Origin: Gyromitra esculenta
Taxonomy: Eukaryota > Ascomycota > Pezizomycetes > Pezizales > Discinaceae
Assembly (NCBI GenBank): GCA_038503075.1
Contig: JBCAML010000001.1
Location: 310,001-374,000, forward strand
Length of the DNA: 64,000 nt
Direction: 5' to 3'
Part shown: positions 38,301-50,638 of the stretch, one piece after another
Position numbering within the stretch: position 1 is the first letter of the stretch
How the letters are laid out: the number at the start of each line of letters is the position of its first letter
Made by a program: the position numbers and the translations under genes
The notes under the pieces: generated by a model
Databases searched by the model: none
What the model was told of the DNA's origin: nothing
The model's input: the letters and a program-made list of their open reading frames with translations, nothing else

Positions 38301-38373
38301 AAATCTACGACTTTCACGGTTTTTTTTTATCGACGAATTTTTTTAAACGCCAAACAAACGACAATATTAAACG
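32370..38373. other. Gene-poor 6 kb intergenic region
   Basis: From 32.4 to 35.0 kb no frame reaches 61 codons apart from a minus-strand one at 34741-35088, and no domain is seen. The sequence is AT-rich with poly-T runs near 32410, 34850 and 34930. Frames at 35488-35940 (minus), 36307-36633 (plus) and 36341-36886 (minus) overlap each other and match nothing. A dispersed motif copy lies at 37006-37023. From about 37250 to 38370 the DNA is strongly CT-rich with GT repeats near 37950-37985, probably the promoter and long leader of the next gene. Confidence 0.55.
37006..37023 (+). repeat. Dispersed TAGTTACATGTAC motif, copy 1
   Basis: Reads TAGTTACATGTACTTATC. A near-identical copy (one change) lies at 40343-40360, and an inverted copy with two changes at 60573-60590. 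The core TACATGTA is palindromic. I do not know its role. Confidence 0.4.
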
Positions 38374-39445
38374 ATGCAGTGCACCGTTCTATCATATATC
38401 CTGCTCGCATTGGCGGCGCTGTGTACCGTCTCATTCGCCCACGCAACACCCGATGCAATGGTCATAGTACCATCGGCTATTAAACCGACAGAACACTGGC
38501 ATGGGTTATTGCGAAGGGAGCTTAATAGGATGGTTGAGAGGCGGCAGTCCGCAGGGGCGAGGAACGAAACAGCAATCGAGAATCTCGACCTTCAGGCTTG
38601 GGCGAAAGAGACGACGCAGAAGTGTATTGAGAAGTTGAAGAATGTTACAAAGGCGTCAAATCCATCTGGAATTGCTGTTTGCTACAATTTGCCGTTTCTC
38701 AGCACGGACTCTGGGGTTTTTGCGGCGGATTTGAGGCTCTATCAGGTTTCGGCCTCGGAGGGAGACTGGCAGTTGATTGGAGGAAACATTGATGTCTCGC
38801 TCATGTACAATGGAGCAGCTGTACAATTGAGGAACGAGTCCGCCGAGGAGGCTGCTGCAACCCAGCAAGCCTCTGCGAACACGGATGGTCCCCAGAAGGT
38901 CCAGGAGTTTCATTTCATCGGTCAAATTGATCGTCTGTTACTGCAAACCGATAAAACTGAGTACGATCCCCCACTCCACCCCCTGAACTTCGATTAATGC
39001 TTGATTTCGTTTCTAACATAATCTCCCTGCAGTGAACAACTTAAAACTCTCCTTACACCTAACATCACTCTCATTGCTACCAATTCGAGCGGGCAGCAAC
39101 TCATGACGGTCCTTGCTACCAATGAGGCCACCTTCGTCAATGGTGTGTTCTCTGATCTAGTCTCTTCAGAAGCACAGAACTCAACCTTGGCCACTGTTGC
39201 ATCTCCTATACCGTTCAAACTTCCAGGAACTCGGATTGAGATTGTTCCCATTGGTTTATACTTTTACTCCACTTATCTTGGCCTGGCTCTTCTCATATTT
39301 GGTTACGGTAAGATACTATTCATATACTACCTTTAGACATTTTAACTAACGTTGTGCAGGTACTTTTGAACGTCAACGATTCCGGGAACAGTACCGTAAG
39401 CGGATGGCACAGCAAGGTGCTCTTGGTGGCAATCGCGCGATATAA
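38374..39445 (+). CDS. Secretory-pathway type I membrane protein, unknown function
   Basis: Predicted 315 residues. Exons: 38374-38960, 39033-39307, 39360-39445. A clear signal peptide (residues 1-24, ending in FAHA) leads into a lumenal domain. That domain contains two or more NxT/NxS glycosylation sites and two cysteines (in QKCIEKL and AVCYNLP). One membrane helix lies at about 266-287 (LYFYSTYLGLALLIFGYG). A short basic cytosolic tail (FERQRFREQYRKRM) follows. The first donor GTACGA and acceptor CTGCAG restore a frame reading DEQLKTLLTPNITLIATNSS. The layout suits an ER or Golgi resident protein. I believe related proteins exist in other filamentous ascomycetes, but I cannot name the family. 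Confidence 0.85.
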
Positions 39446-41891
39446 ATCTTCTTCAATCCATTTAGTCTTTTTCGCAAGGAGTCATAATATCGGGGCCATC
39501 TACTTCTTCTTTGTTTAATATATATACCTATACTTTTTTTTTTTGTTACTTTGGTCGATCTGCGAGCGAGCGGGAGCGTCTGTCCATATGTTTTGTGTCA
39601 TGCATCGGGTCTACTTTTTGTGAATAAAGGAACGCGGGGGGGAAGGGAACTTACTGGAGTTTATATGGGGTATTTTTCAAGGGAGATAATACATTTTTGG
39701 GCTTTTGGGTAGGGAGGGATACCATTCGGCTTTTGTACATGCATAACCCTTTTTCTTTCAATTCTCCTTTATTGAGTCGCACTCAAGGAGGGTCGATTCC
39801 TTGCATTTTGCGGTTTCGCAAGTGTATGCTTCACATACCCTCCTCGTTCCTATCCCTCCCACCTCTTGATTCAGGAAGCTCTTTCCGTTTCCTTGTCCCC
39901 TTCCCGGTTTCTTTTCTTTTCTTTACATGATTTGAGATGCTTTTTTGCTCTGCTTCACGCTTCTGGTGGACACAATTGAAAGGCTGATCGCCCTCTGTTA
40001 CATGAAAGGGCCATGAGAACTTCTTTACTTGTATCTTTTACTTTATGTTGTATATCCCATTTTTCTGCTTTATCATCTATCCGTTTGGTTTGTAAATTTA
40101 TTTTTCCTTCGTGTATTGGATTTTTTGGACTGCATTGCGATGGTTTTCTGGGGTTTTTTCTTCTGTTTTATTTTTTTTAATTTACTCAACCCATCCTTTT
40201 TTACTTGCTACAATTGTTTTGATTCGCCTTTCTGCTACATAGTATTTTGTTTTGCTATTTGCTGTACATCTATACACCAGGATCGAATCAATAGCTACGC
40301 CCAGCTACCATTCACACGTTGAGCCATTGGTTCGTTAACACATAGTTACATGTACGTATCACGCAGCTTGGAACTTGCGTTGCTCTGCTGGCCCAACTGG
40401 ATTCGTGACATTCGATATCTTGAATTGGTTATGGTACTACCTTTTGCCACCACATGTCATTTGTCTCAGTACCGAGATCGAGCACCTGGTAAGGCTATAT
40501 CCGAGATCTCTCGAGTGACACCTCACTGCGTTGCTAGGCGAGGAGGATCCATCGAGCTAACACCGAGCCGCAAAATGTCCGAAAATAGCTCTGCCGTCTA
40601 CTATCCCTAACGTTGGGAGAAATTTGGATTATGGTGCTAAATCTGCATAGCTGTGGCGGTTAGCTATGCTTGGTTTGTTGTTGGCGAAAACGGCATGGCG
40701 GGAGCACGGTTCGGGGTTGGTGTTGGCTTTCGCTTGTAGGGTTGACTCGGGTTGCGCCGGTTGCCTGGTTACTGTTGGGATCTACAAAGGAATACCGTTT
40801 TCTAGAATATTAAAAAAAGATAGCGAAGCGCTTATCAAGAACTCGCTTTAAATGAATTTGTCTATATCAAAGCATTGAAGTATTCTTGTGTTTAGCCGAT
40901 ACGGGAATAGATACCCCCTCCCCTCCCTCGCTTGATCGACGCGAGTGACATGATGTGACTAATTCTGCACGCCATGTTGTGGACGAAACAACTCGACTGT
41001 ATTCTATCCATTTTTGACCTCTCAGTAATTCGCTTTGTTTCACTGTTGTTAATTACAGTAACCTCTAGGGTGGGTATGTTGTGCAGCGGTATTCGAACCT
41101 GAACCCACATTCTGCTGCCACCTTCCAAGCCTGGACCCTGAAGAAGGAAATACCGTTTCAACAAAGACACCCACACGCCTCAACGGAATCTGAGAACCGA
41201 AACCCTAGAGAATTGGAGGACTGCGGATATGCATAAACTCGATATAGTTAAGTGTTGTTCTAAAGGTCTTCTTGTGTAATGTAGTCGGAACCCCTGGATA
41301 TTTGTCACCGTCGTAAAATGGGGAAGCTACAATTTCACCCCTTAAGATTGTGGTAAAAGTCTCTGCATTCGATATCTGCTGATGATTCGTTTTACTTTGT
41401 TCTTGATCGTTTCTGCTTTTGATTCTTGGTAGTAACCTACGCACATTTCTGTATTAGGAAAATGATGAGTGGGATAAATCGATCAGGAATCGTAATCATA
41501 TGCCGAGTGCGGAAAGTGACTTCCATGCCATCAAGAAGTTGTCTGAGTTCTGCTTTGTTTCCACGTAGATGCTAGAAGAAAAAACTTTTCCCATGGACAT
41601 TTTTATATTGAACAAAGAATCTCGAGATATTTCTCCTACGTATTGATGAGGACAAAGAAAATTGCATTTTTGGAGAACTTTGCTGATTATTAAAGAACTC
41701 CGCTACCCTATGGTTCAATTTATGATGACATGAAGTCATACTGTAATGGTTTCTACATGTCCTCCACGGTCGATTTAACTGTATAGCCATCAACGCATAT
41801 GTGAATAAATGTCTTCATCCTACAACACACCTCCCTCCAAATAAAACACCAAATCTACAACCTCCTTTGAGATAATCTCATAAACACGGTC
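39446..41891. other. Intergenic region
   Basis: The first 250 bases are a 3' region with T-runs near 39535. TTTT/CTTT-rich DNA continues to about 40260, open in one frame at 40029-40322 only because of low complexity. A dispersed motif copy lies at 40343-40360. Frames at 40350-40610 and 41205-41444 resemble nothing known. No gene called. Confidence 0.55.
40343..40360 (+). repeat. Dispersed TAGTTACATGTAC motif, copy 2
   Basis: Reads TAGTTACATGTACGTATC and differs from the copy at 37006-37023 by one base. Both lie outside genes. Confidence 0.4.
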
Positions 41892-42491
41892 ATGCCATGC
41901 AGCAACCCCAAATGCTTGATGAAAGCATTGAAAACACGAAAACCTGCCGATACGGCCGACATCAAGACCCCTCGCCCCATTCCTAAGTTTAACAAAGTTA
42001 CTCATGAAAAAACAAACTCGGGGCTGGGTATATCCACGAAAACGGTACTACAACGTCAGTATGTCGGCACCTACCGAGTCGGTCATCCTCGCATGTGCAA
42101 AATACCATCTCCAAAAAAGCTACAGACTTTGAAGTCACCTTGCGAAGGGATCGCGGTCGGAGAATGTCGGAAGCATAGCCCTATCATGGCAGATGGAAAT
42201 TTAGTTCAAAACGGAAGCCCTATCCAGGGGACTTTACCCAGCGATGGTACTGCTACCAAAAACGTAAAAATGCTGGGTGGAAGTCGGCATACTGGTTTAT
42301 TTGAGGTGGACATCAAAGGAGAACGGCGAAACGACCTTGATAACGATGGTTGGGAAGTGGTCGATTATTTTGTACCTGATGATACTGAAGAGGTACGGGT
42401 ACATGTGTGTGAAGTGGATGATGACGACGAAGAGTTTGTTTCTCTGCTTAATTACGTAGATGAAAGTTCAACGCCTTCAACACCTTCATAA
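41892..42491 (+). CDS. Small acidic-tailed protein, unknown function
   Basis: An uninterrupted 199-codon frame starts at ATG 41892, with an in-frame stop a short way upstream. The first 120 residues are basic and rich in Lys, Pro and Thr. The last 60 are strongly acidic (DLDNDGWEVVDYFVPDDTEE, then a VDDDDEE run) and end in a Ser-Thr-Pro repeat. The DGWEVVDY stretch resembles the short tryptophan-acidic motifs seen in some fungal and SUMO/ubiquitin-like interaction proteins, but this is only a resemblance. Length, ATG start and residue bias argue for a real gene over chance. An upstream exon cannot be ruled out. Confidence 0.55.
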   Translation: MPCSNPKCLMKALKTRKPADTADIKTPRPIPKFNKVTHEKTNSGLGISTKTVLQRQYVGTYRVGHPRMCKIPSPKKLQTLKSPCEGIAVGECRKHSPIMADGNLVQNGSPIQGTLPSDGTATKNVKMLGGSRHTGLFEVDIKGERRNDLDNDGWEVVDYFVPDDTEEVRVHVCEVDDDDEEFVSLLNYVDESSTPSTPS

Positions 42492-45400
42492 ATTTGAAGA
42501 CTCCATTCTGTCCATGTGTGCGGATTGCCATATATAGTTACAGCTTGTCTGTTTGCTGAGTGAACCTTTCGTGTGATACCCAGATACCTACTAGAGATAC
42601 AGTCCTTTTCATCCGCAACAGCAAAATAGAGTCAACCTTTTCTAGTCAACTAAGGTAACATGAATATCGACATAGGGTACAATGAGAATTTTGCTATTAA
42701 ATAGGGAGATCCTTACCTTGCCTGACACTTTTCCACGTAACTCTAACCCTATAGTCATCAAATCACTCGAGCAAGTTCTGAGTTTCCAAGAACGTTTCTG
42801 GCGAACTCCTTTCTGTTCAAGATAAAATACAGCCGCCAAGCTCACAAAACGATACGTTTTCTGATCTAAATAAGCAACCACTCTACTAAGTTCATGAAAT
42901 GCCTCAAGCTAAGGCCACCACAGCAGAGCGATAAGCATCGACGCCGAAGAAAAACAGTAGGATGCAGCAAGCGGATCCCACCTGATAAGTTACTCATAAT
43001 TGTTACTGAATCAAACTTACAAATTATCATAGAAACACGACCTCGTACACGTGCTTAATAAACGTTTCGTAAATTTAACTGAGGTATCTTTAGCTTGAAT
43101 TCAATGTAGAAATTTATACTAGCTATAGAATCTAGGTAGCCTAAAAATTAATTTGACCGAATTCCTCAGCACCCTTACACCCACCGTGGGGGTCGGCTTC
43201 ACAAACGTCGATACTCGGTTTATCGTGATAGACGAAAAATTAGTATTCTTACGGTGACAATTGGGACTGGCGGTTTCGGTGAGTTTGGCTTTTTACGGAG
43301 TAAGTTTCGAATGGGATCAACCTCTCTCCTGTCCTTATTTACAATACGCTCTAGTTTACCGGTTACATAGTGAAATGGGTTGTAGACACCTACGTGATGA
43401 GAGGAGTGGAAGATCCTACGTCTTAGGGCTGGTATCCTTTTTGGCGTAGGAGTATGTCTTTCTATTATGATAGGTTTCTTGGCAGTGCCTGGAGCCTCAA
43501 TAGCCCTAACCCAGAGGCTCCAGCGTCATATGACCATCGATGTTTTCTAGGACCTGGGCTATGAGGGCTATGCAATAAGAACTATCCAGAAAGATATTGC
43601 AATTGTAGGGAGTGTGTATGGTCATGTTAGGGCCTGTTTATAGGTGAAAAAAATTGAAAACTTCGAAAGTGACTTGGGTAACTCTGGAAATCAGCAAGTT
43701 ATCAACTGGGGTGAATTCGAAGTTATGATAGGAATGGAAATTAAACTGGTTTTTGCCATAGAAAAAGGTTTGCAGCCAGGACTAGCTGAAATTATAATAA
43801 GTTCTACTATAGTATATGATGAGGAGGGTAGATAAATGTGAATTTCTAGGATATGCCTTCAAGAGCTTGCGAATACAACGAGGATTGTGCCTGGTTTCGT
43901 ATTTGTTTTACGGTTCCTAGCTAAGTCGGTCATGTGCCAGATTTTTAGCCTAGCAACTCTCTAACTAAGATTAAAAACTCCTCTTACCATATTCGTATTT
44001 TCTAAATAAGGGATCGAGCCCGACTGAGCTAGCGATTTGGTATGCACAAAAAAACCTACACTTCGAACGCAGCGAAGTACTATGTAGTGCACTGCTGACA
44101 TTACGCCTTGCGTAGGCGGTACAGCGTCTAGAAGGATTAACGCAAGACCAATGGACACCTTTTTCGTTATCAAAAAGAACCGAAAGGGGGCTCAAAAAAC
44201 CTTTCCTGGCTGTTCCCGATCTCAGCCGTTAGCGATAATACAATCAACTAGAAAGAGAATATAACCATGATAGATTCTGGAATCTTGACCAAAAAAGGTT
44301 ATGGCAGGCTTTGGCCTAAACCGGATTATGTGCAAATCCAAGGCCACCATACATATTAATCATCAGGCATAGTTTTTTCCAATATTTCCTAGGCCTCTAC
44401 CTCTGGGGGAGGTATTATTGAACCTCCGTTCTCTCCAGGTTGTTCGGCGCGTTCCAGTAACGAAAAACCACCACAGAAAACGTAAAGCCATAAATACGAC
44501 AAGCTCCGCCAATTTTTAAACCTACAGGCTGGTGATTATACCAATCGTGAAAGAGAGCGAAAAAGGATCTTATAAAATTAGATACTCGATGTTTGCTTTT
44601 TATGGCTATAGTTAACAATTCTTAGAATAGTAACAATATTCTCTTAACCCCCAATCATGCTTAAGCGTATTGCGCGTACCTAATTTGAGTCCCGTATTCC
44701 GCAGCAAACCATGCGCCAATCTATGTTGAGGGCATGTGTTTTAAAATTTGTGACTACAACTACTTCTAGAGTAATCGTGTACGTATAAGGGAATCCCCTG
44801 AATCCGAATACCAACTCTGTAAATAAAAAAGCTAGAATTTAACTGGGCATTGGTTTTAAAATACGCTAGAAACAAACCCGATTTTACAGCGTGATATGAG
44901 GAAGCATCTAAATATAGAATAAGGAATGTAGAAGCGAATCACGTGATTCAAAAAAAACGCTAATCTTATTTTAGACTAGCCTGGAATACGTCGGGAGATC
45001 TACCCGGCGGCTCTGCTGAGCCGCATGCAGATGACGACATGTCAACAAAGACAACCCGTGTCAAACTTACAAATGGTTCGTGAGATTTTCCTAAGAAAAA
45101 AAGCAATTGGACATTTCATAAGTTTTGGTTAAATATGAGGATCACATGATAACTTATTCCCATGCAAATGTTAAGCGTCCCCCTTGTCGTCAGGAGCATA
45201 CCCAGCAACCATCAACAAAAACCTACTAAACTTTTATATCCCCAAAACCTCATCACGACCTGGAAGAACCATCTTCAGTAAGTCGAAAAAAAACAAAGAA
45301 AACGAAATAAACAAAGTATCCAATCAGTCATCAAGTCTTAATGATTTCCATAACACCCCACATATCGCATGAGCTTTTTAATCATCTACCTTCCAACAAG

Positions 45401-46005
45401 TAACTAGGAAATAAAACAAAACAAAACCCCATACGCATGACCTCTATGCGTCCTCCTTTGTTCCCGAATCCTTAGCCTTGATCCACCTAGAGAAGCAAAC
45501 CAAAAAAATACAAATTGCTCCTCAACTCATCCATCTTATCCCATCATTTCAAACGCAAAGGAAAAAAACCGTGATCACTAAATTCATGGGGATAGGGGAA
45601 GAAGTTTGGCGGGTAAGAAAAATTTCAAACAAACGAAAAAAAAATTCACAGCATAAAAAACTTTATCAAGATACCTAGTCAATCGCAAAATTGAAGATAT
45701 TTAAAGCAGGAGATATATGACTGGGGTTTCAACAAAAAGGTTGCAATGGACAACAAACACAATCGTAGTAAAATGAGGTAGATAAAAACAAAGGAGGTCC
45801 GGAAGGACGTAAATGTTACAAAAAATGATGCTCGGAGAAGGAAGAAAGGGGCTGTAATTCGCTCATGATACGATCACGTTTTAAAAACGCGCAAGGAAAT
45901 TCACGAGTGAGTGAGATGGTGCCACCTTCTTCTGGAGGTATCTCAAAAAAGAATTTTTTTTGTCAACTGCCGAGAGGGTAGCCTCGACATCCGCCGAATA
46001 TTCAA
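42492..46005. other. Gene-poor 3.5 kb intergenic region
   Basis: No frame here is convincing. A perfect 10-bp-stem hairpin lies at 43489-43523. A tRNA A-box-like word on the minus strand near 44020-44031 lacks a cloverleaf. The 45.2-45.9 kb stretch is A-rich with frames of low complexity and belongs to the 3' side of the FHA gene. Confidence 0.55.
43489..43523. repeat. Perfect 10-bp hairpin
   Basis: CTGGAGCCTC at 43489-43498 pairs perfectly with GAGGCTCCAG at 43514-43523 across a 15-base loop. It is GC-rich against an AT-rich background, and no T-run follows directly. Confidence 0.5.
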
Positions 46006-47648
46006 CTAGTATGTTGGCTTCTTTGGCTTCTTCCAATAATATTGCTTCATGCAACCGTTAGCCGTATGCTCATACCCATATATATGGGCAAACAAGAGAA
46101 GAATGGACCAACCTTATGAGATTTCCTACATGATCTGAGCCCCACCCTCCCCATGCCTTCGACAACGGCAGCACGTCTACCAGCATCGGTATCATTATCA
46201 GGGATGTAATAATACTCGCTCTGCAAAGGTTTCCCCGCAGCATCTTTGCCCTGGCGTTTAATTTCTCCAATGCAATCAATGCTTTCCAAGATCTGAACTA
46301 AACGTTCCTTGGTGATGGATGTCCCCAGAGAGGATGGAAGGTTTGAGAATAAGACAGAGAGCGGGGTGGATGACAGTCGAGAGAAGGCAAGTTGGTTGGC
46401 GATATGGTTCTGAGCAGTGGTGGCTTTATTGGGAGATATCGAGGTGATGCGGTTTTGACGGATAGGCGAAGAGAAAACAGATGTTGCACGAGCAGTGCAA
46501 GATGTTGGAGGGGTCCCTGGAATACAGAGAGGTTCTGCTGTCGAAAAGGTGACCATAGGAGGCAATGTAGGCTCTGGAGCAAAACTGAGTGCAAGCGCGT
46601 CTGTAATATTCTTTTCCTCCTCCCCCCCCTCCGCTTCAAGTAATAGCTGATTGAGTTCCTCATCATCATCAGTATCGTCACCCGGAGCCAAAAGTAATTT
46701 CATAGCAGCCTCAGAAATTTCCTCTTTATCTGACGGGACAGGAAGTTCTGGATGATCTTTCTCGTTAAAGTCCGCCACGGGCTCATCCTCATATATCTCC
46801 AAAAAGGTATCCGTCATCTGTGGGTCAGATTGGAACATTGAAGAATTACCCAATCCCCTTCTAGGAGGAGGAGGGGATCGGTGTCGTTTCTCAGTGGATA
46901 CGTTAAAAAGACGACGGCCTGTACGACCATTACCACAACGGGGGTCCACATTCTCATCATTATCATCAACCCATCCAACGGAAGGGCTCCTAGATACTCT
47001 AGTATGTATAGGTGTATCAATGGTAGAGGTGCTCGCAGAGCGAGCCCGACGGATACGAGCCGGCCATGCCAGAACCACACGTGAATCTTGGACATCTAAC
47101 ATGATCTCTGCATCTTCCGTCTCAGACGTGAAGACATCTCCTTTTGATAGCTCCCATGCATGACCTTGACAATGGATTTTTACGCCATTCCATCCCATAC
47201 ATTGAATTTCAATCTTGGGTCGAGATGCCGTGGTCAAGTACTGTGCCTTGACATGCACGCGTGAAATTAGTCTGTTTGCAGAAAGCTGATAGTGAGATGA
47301 GTTGCTGGACCTGCCGAGAAGAACCGGTTCACCGCTGTCGGGGAGAGTGATTGATGGCAATGCAGAGAGAGGGGCACGCTCGGAGAGAGCGGACTGGCTT
47401 CTGGCAAGGAGGGGTTTGCGTGCTGGGATGTGGAGGGGAGGAGATGAGAAAATTCCAAGAGATGAAGAAGGGACAGGAGTTGGGTATCTATTTTCGTGTT
47501 CATCCGAAGGGACGCGAGATTTGCGACGTTTGGAACATGGAGGTGAAGAGAATGGCTCAAACGCTGGGAGCAGAGGACCTGGAGCAGGTCGCTTCACCCC
47601 AGCAACGGTGTTGTTCACCTCAAGAACCTGTACGGGCGAGGAGTCCAT
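46006..47648 (-). CDS. FHA-domain protein, Tos4-like
   Basis: Predicted 524 residues. Exons: 47648-46113 and 46044-46006. The short last exon (donor GTTGGT, CTAAC branch site) changes the end to SHKQYYWKKPKKPTY, matching a Lys/Trp-rich ending I recall from fungal Tos4-type proteins; reading through the intron gives an unlike tail. The FHA domain, which binds phosphothreonine, spans about 100-190, with LLGRSSNSSHYQLSANRLIS carrying the GR and the following SRVH carrying S129, R130 and H132. The rest is low-complexity with acidic runs, plus a predicted helical block near 430-470. In budding yeast Tos4 is a chromatin-bound G1/S and replication-stress effector; the same role here is inference. 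Confidence 0.85.
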
Positions 47649-50638
47649 TCTGGACTCTGCTAATTTGATATCTCGTTAATAGTTGATGATTATGATATTT
47701 TTGAGTAGTGCTGGAGCGTAGTGGCGAGCGTCCTCTGAGTCGAAAGAGAGGTAATGGTGTTGGAAGAGGATAAGAGGTAATCGGGTAAAATGGGGGTGGT
47801 GGTTGGTGGTTGGTGGTGGTTGGCACTTTACACGAGTAGAGCAATTTCACGGTCAACACGAACAAGCGTGTAAAGTGGTTTACAGAGGGTTGTGGGAGAG
47901 AATGTGGGAGAGATTGGAATTCAAGATCAAAAGAGTGAGACCAAGAAACACCGATGGGGAAGAGAGAGAAAGGGTGAGGAAGAAAATTGAGAAGCCGCCG
48001 AATTCCCTCAAGTGGCTAGGTTGAACCCTGGGAGACACCAACAGACAGAAAGGCACTGACTGACGCTCTGGATGACGAACTGCCTCACTAACTGGCTGGC
48101 TGGCTGACCGACCAACTGACAAGAGAATAAACGAAAGCGACAGACAGAGGCGGAGAAAGCAGCGCAGCCAGCAAAGTCAGAGTGCAGCGAAAGAGAGGGG
48201 GTTGGGCTGCGTTTGGTCAGAGGTGGATACGTTGCGTGCCGTTTACCAAAGCGAGCAAAGGCAGTCTCTTTTTTCCTGCCCAACTATCATATTACTCTAT
48301 CAACGTAAGACGGATCGCTGCTCGCGCTTCTTTGCGTGCTCGGCAACTCGGTGAGGAAGCCAGGAGATCTTATTATTTTTTTTGATCCACCAAGTCCGTG
48401 CAAGTGAGCACAGAGGCTTCTCAGTCCTGTAAAACCGCCTTGCAGTTCTCTCCCCTGTTCAATGTTTTAACCTCCCTCTGTTTCTTGCGAGTTGAGATTG
48501 AAGACTTTTTGATTGCGCGTTGCCCCGGATCGGAGCCGCGCTGGGAATCACGCGAGCGGCGCGTCGAAAGAACGCGTTCCCTGACCAGCCTCATGCAGGC
48601 CTTTGGTTTCATTGGATGCGTTTATTGCGTTACCTTGCGACCCTGCTTGGCAACTCTTTAAGGTCTTGGCATGGCAATGCTTTCTTGGAACTTCCACCTC
48701 CCTGATCGCTCCAGCAGCACTCGTAGTGGCCCAGCAGTTGTGGTAGTTACACCTAAATATGTACAGCATGTTCCTGGTTTGTGCGACATGTTGCGGTTGC
48801 AATAACCCTCGGTTCGCATATTGATTCGGTGCCGGCTGACTGTTCCGGACAGGAATGGCATTTACTAGCAGCCGGGCTGACTTGCGGTTGTCCATGGAAT
48901 TCAACTTTATATTTATATATATAAAGTAGCAACGGTTCCATTCGCCGAAAGCTTCTTTCCTCATGCGTTGGAATCTTTAGAAGAGGATAAGTAAGCCGGT
49001 CTCCGACACTTGTCGTAAGTTTTCATCACTTGTGTTTTTCGGGTTGCTGCATGTGCGAAGGAGATGAACCCGACTACTGACACGTCTATACTGCTCGGGC
49101 ATCTCGTCCAATCACCTAATAACGGTAAACACCTTATATAATTCAGGCTGGCCACGTTTTACCAAAAAGGGGGTTGTCAATTGGCCTTTTTTTCTCTCTC
49201 TCAACAGCTGGCTGAGATGTGATTCTGCAAGCTTGCTGGATGAGTCGACGAATTGAGATGAACTAAACAGGCCTAGATATTCTTCTGCGTCATAAAATGC
49301 ACAGGTCTGGGGAAAACACCTATGGATCGCGATATTCGATGACCTAACCTACTCTACCCCTCATCAGAGCCATTATTAGGGTAAAACATCGTCGAGATCA
49401 CGCTCACGATGGAGAGCAGCGCCTGACGTTGTCATGTCAACTAGATGCATGCATGCAGGCTTACTAACCCTACAGCCTTGCCCTAGTCCTGTGCTACCTG
49501 GGGAACGCGTCTTTTATCTTTTTCAATTAAGTCATGTGATGCGGCACTATTCCACAATTGGTAGTGAGATTAGCGTGAAATTGACTCCCGGCCCGCGCCC
49601 GCGACCTGAAACTGGCAGTAGAGTATTTTATTACCTAGAAGCCGGGAATTTGAGGTCTAAGGGAAGCGGATTCCGAATCCCTTTCGGTAGTTTCGGGTTG
49701 ATTGATGGCTTCTTCTAGTTTTGTTGAAAGGAGATGAGAAATTACTGAGAAGGGAATACAACCTTCTCGACCTCCTCGGGATTCCTCAACGCGTCGTGTT
49801 CGTGAGTCAACCAGCTGGTCGTATTTGAAGCGGTCATAATGATAGTTTACCTGCTGTCTCACAGGCTAGACACGCGAAAGTTGAAACCAGCCTCACGGCA
49901 CCTCCGGCGAAATCTGTCCACTAAAGTCCCAATATAACAAGTACCGGTAGCATGTAAGTTTGATCACAGTGACAGTAGTGATTATTACAGCATAAGGGCG
50001 CCCAGCTTGAATACAGCATAGTAATGCCCTAATCCGGCCTTTCTCTTTCCCTCTCGTGTCTGCCATCCTATTAGATACTTAGATTACCATTCACCTCCTT
50101 CTCATTCTCTCCGGAATCTCCCTGCCGAGGCTGTTTATCAATACCCCTCCTCGTTTAAGGGGCCAAGCAGACGTTAGGTTCGAGGGGGAGGGCCGGGTGC
50201 CTCTAATGGGCGGATAATCATATACATAATCTAGAAAAGGGCTGCAGTATCTACGGTGATGCACTCTGCAAGTTTCAAGAAGACATGAAGTCCAGCCCCC
50301 AGTCGGGGCGCGCCGCTAAAATACTGCTATGTAAACCCCACCTAGCCCCAATTCCAATCACCGGCAAAAAAAAAACACGAGCGTCACTTGTGTGGTAGTT
50401 TCTTGGAACCGGATTTTTCTACAACTATCAACTAATCATACATAGGCTTAGTGTACACTGCGTACAAAAAAAATTAATCACAAAACCCGTTACATACAGT
50501 AGCCCCACCAAAACACCACCATCGATCGAAGTCATGAGAACCTAGCAGAACACAAAAGGGAGAAATTTTTTATCCAAACTTTTTGGAGACCAATAGAAAT
50601 AGCGCGAAGGAAATCATCAATTATATCAATTCTAACCC
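47649..50638. other. Intergenic region
   Basis: The first 600 bases are the FHA gene promoter, GT/GGT-rich near 47795-47822 and with tandem CTGG units near 48090-48110. No gene recognised to 50.6 kb. A TATATTTATATATATAAAG stretch lies near 48909-48928. Several overlapping frames at 48.4-49.2 kb are on both strands and show no domain. Confidence 0.55.

Noticed and set aside
41085..41110. TTCGAACCT-type word resembling a tRNA T arm on the minus strand
   Set aside because: The bases around the loop do not pair, and no D or anticodon arm is found.
44011..44036. Minus-strand TAGCTCAGTCGG followed by a CTCGATCC word, like tRNA A and B boxes
   Set aside because: The two words are directly adjacent, no acceptor, anticodon or T stem can be formed, so it is not a tRNA gene.
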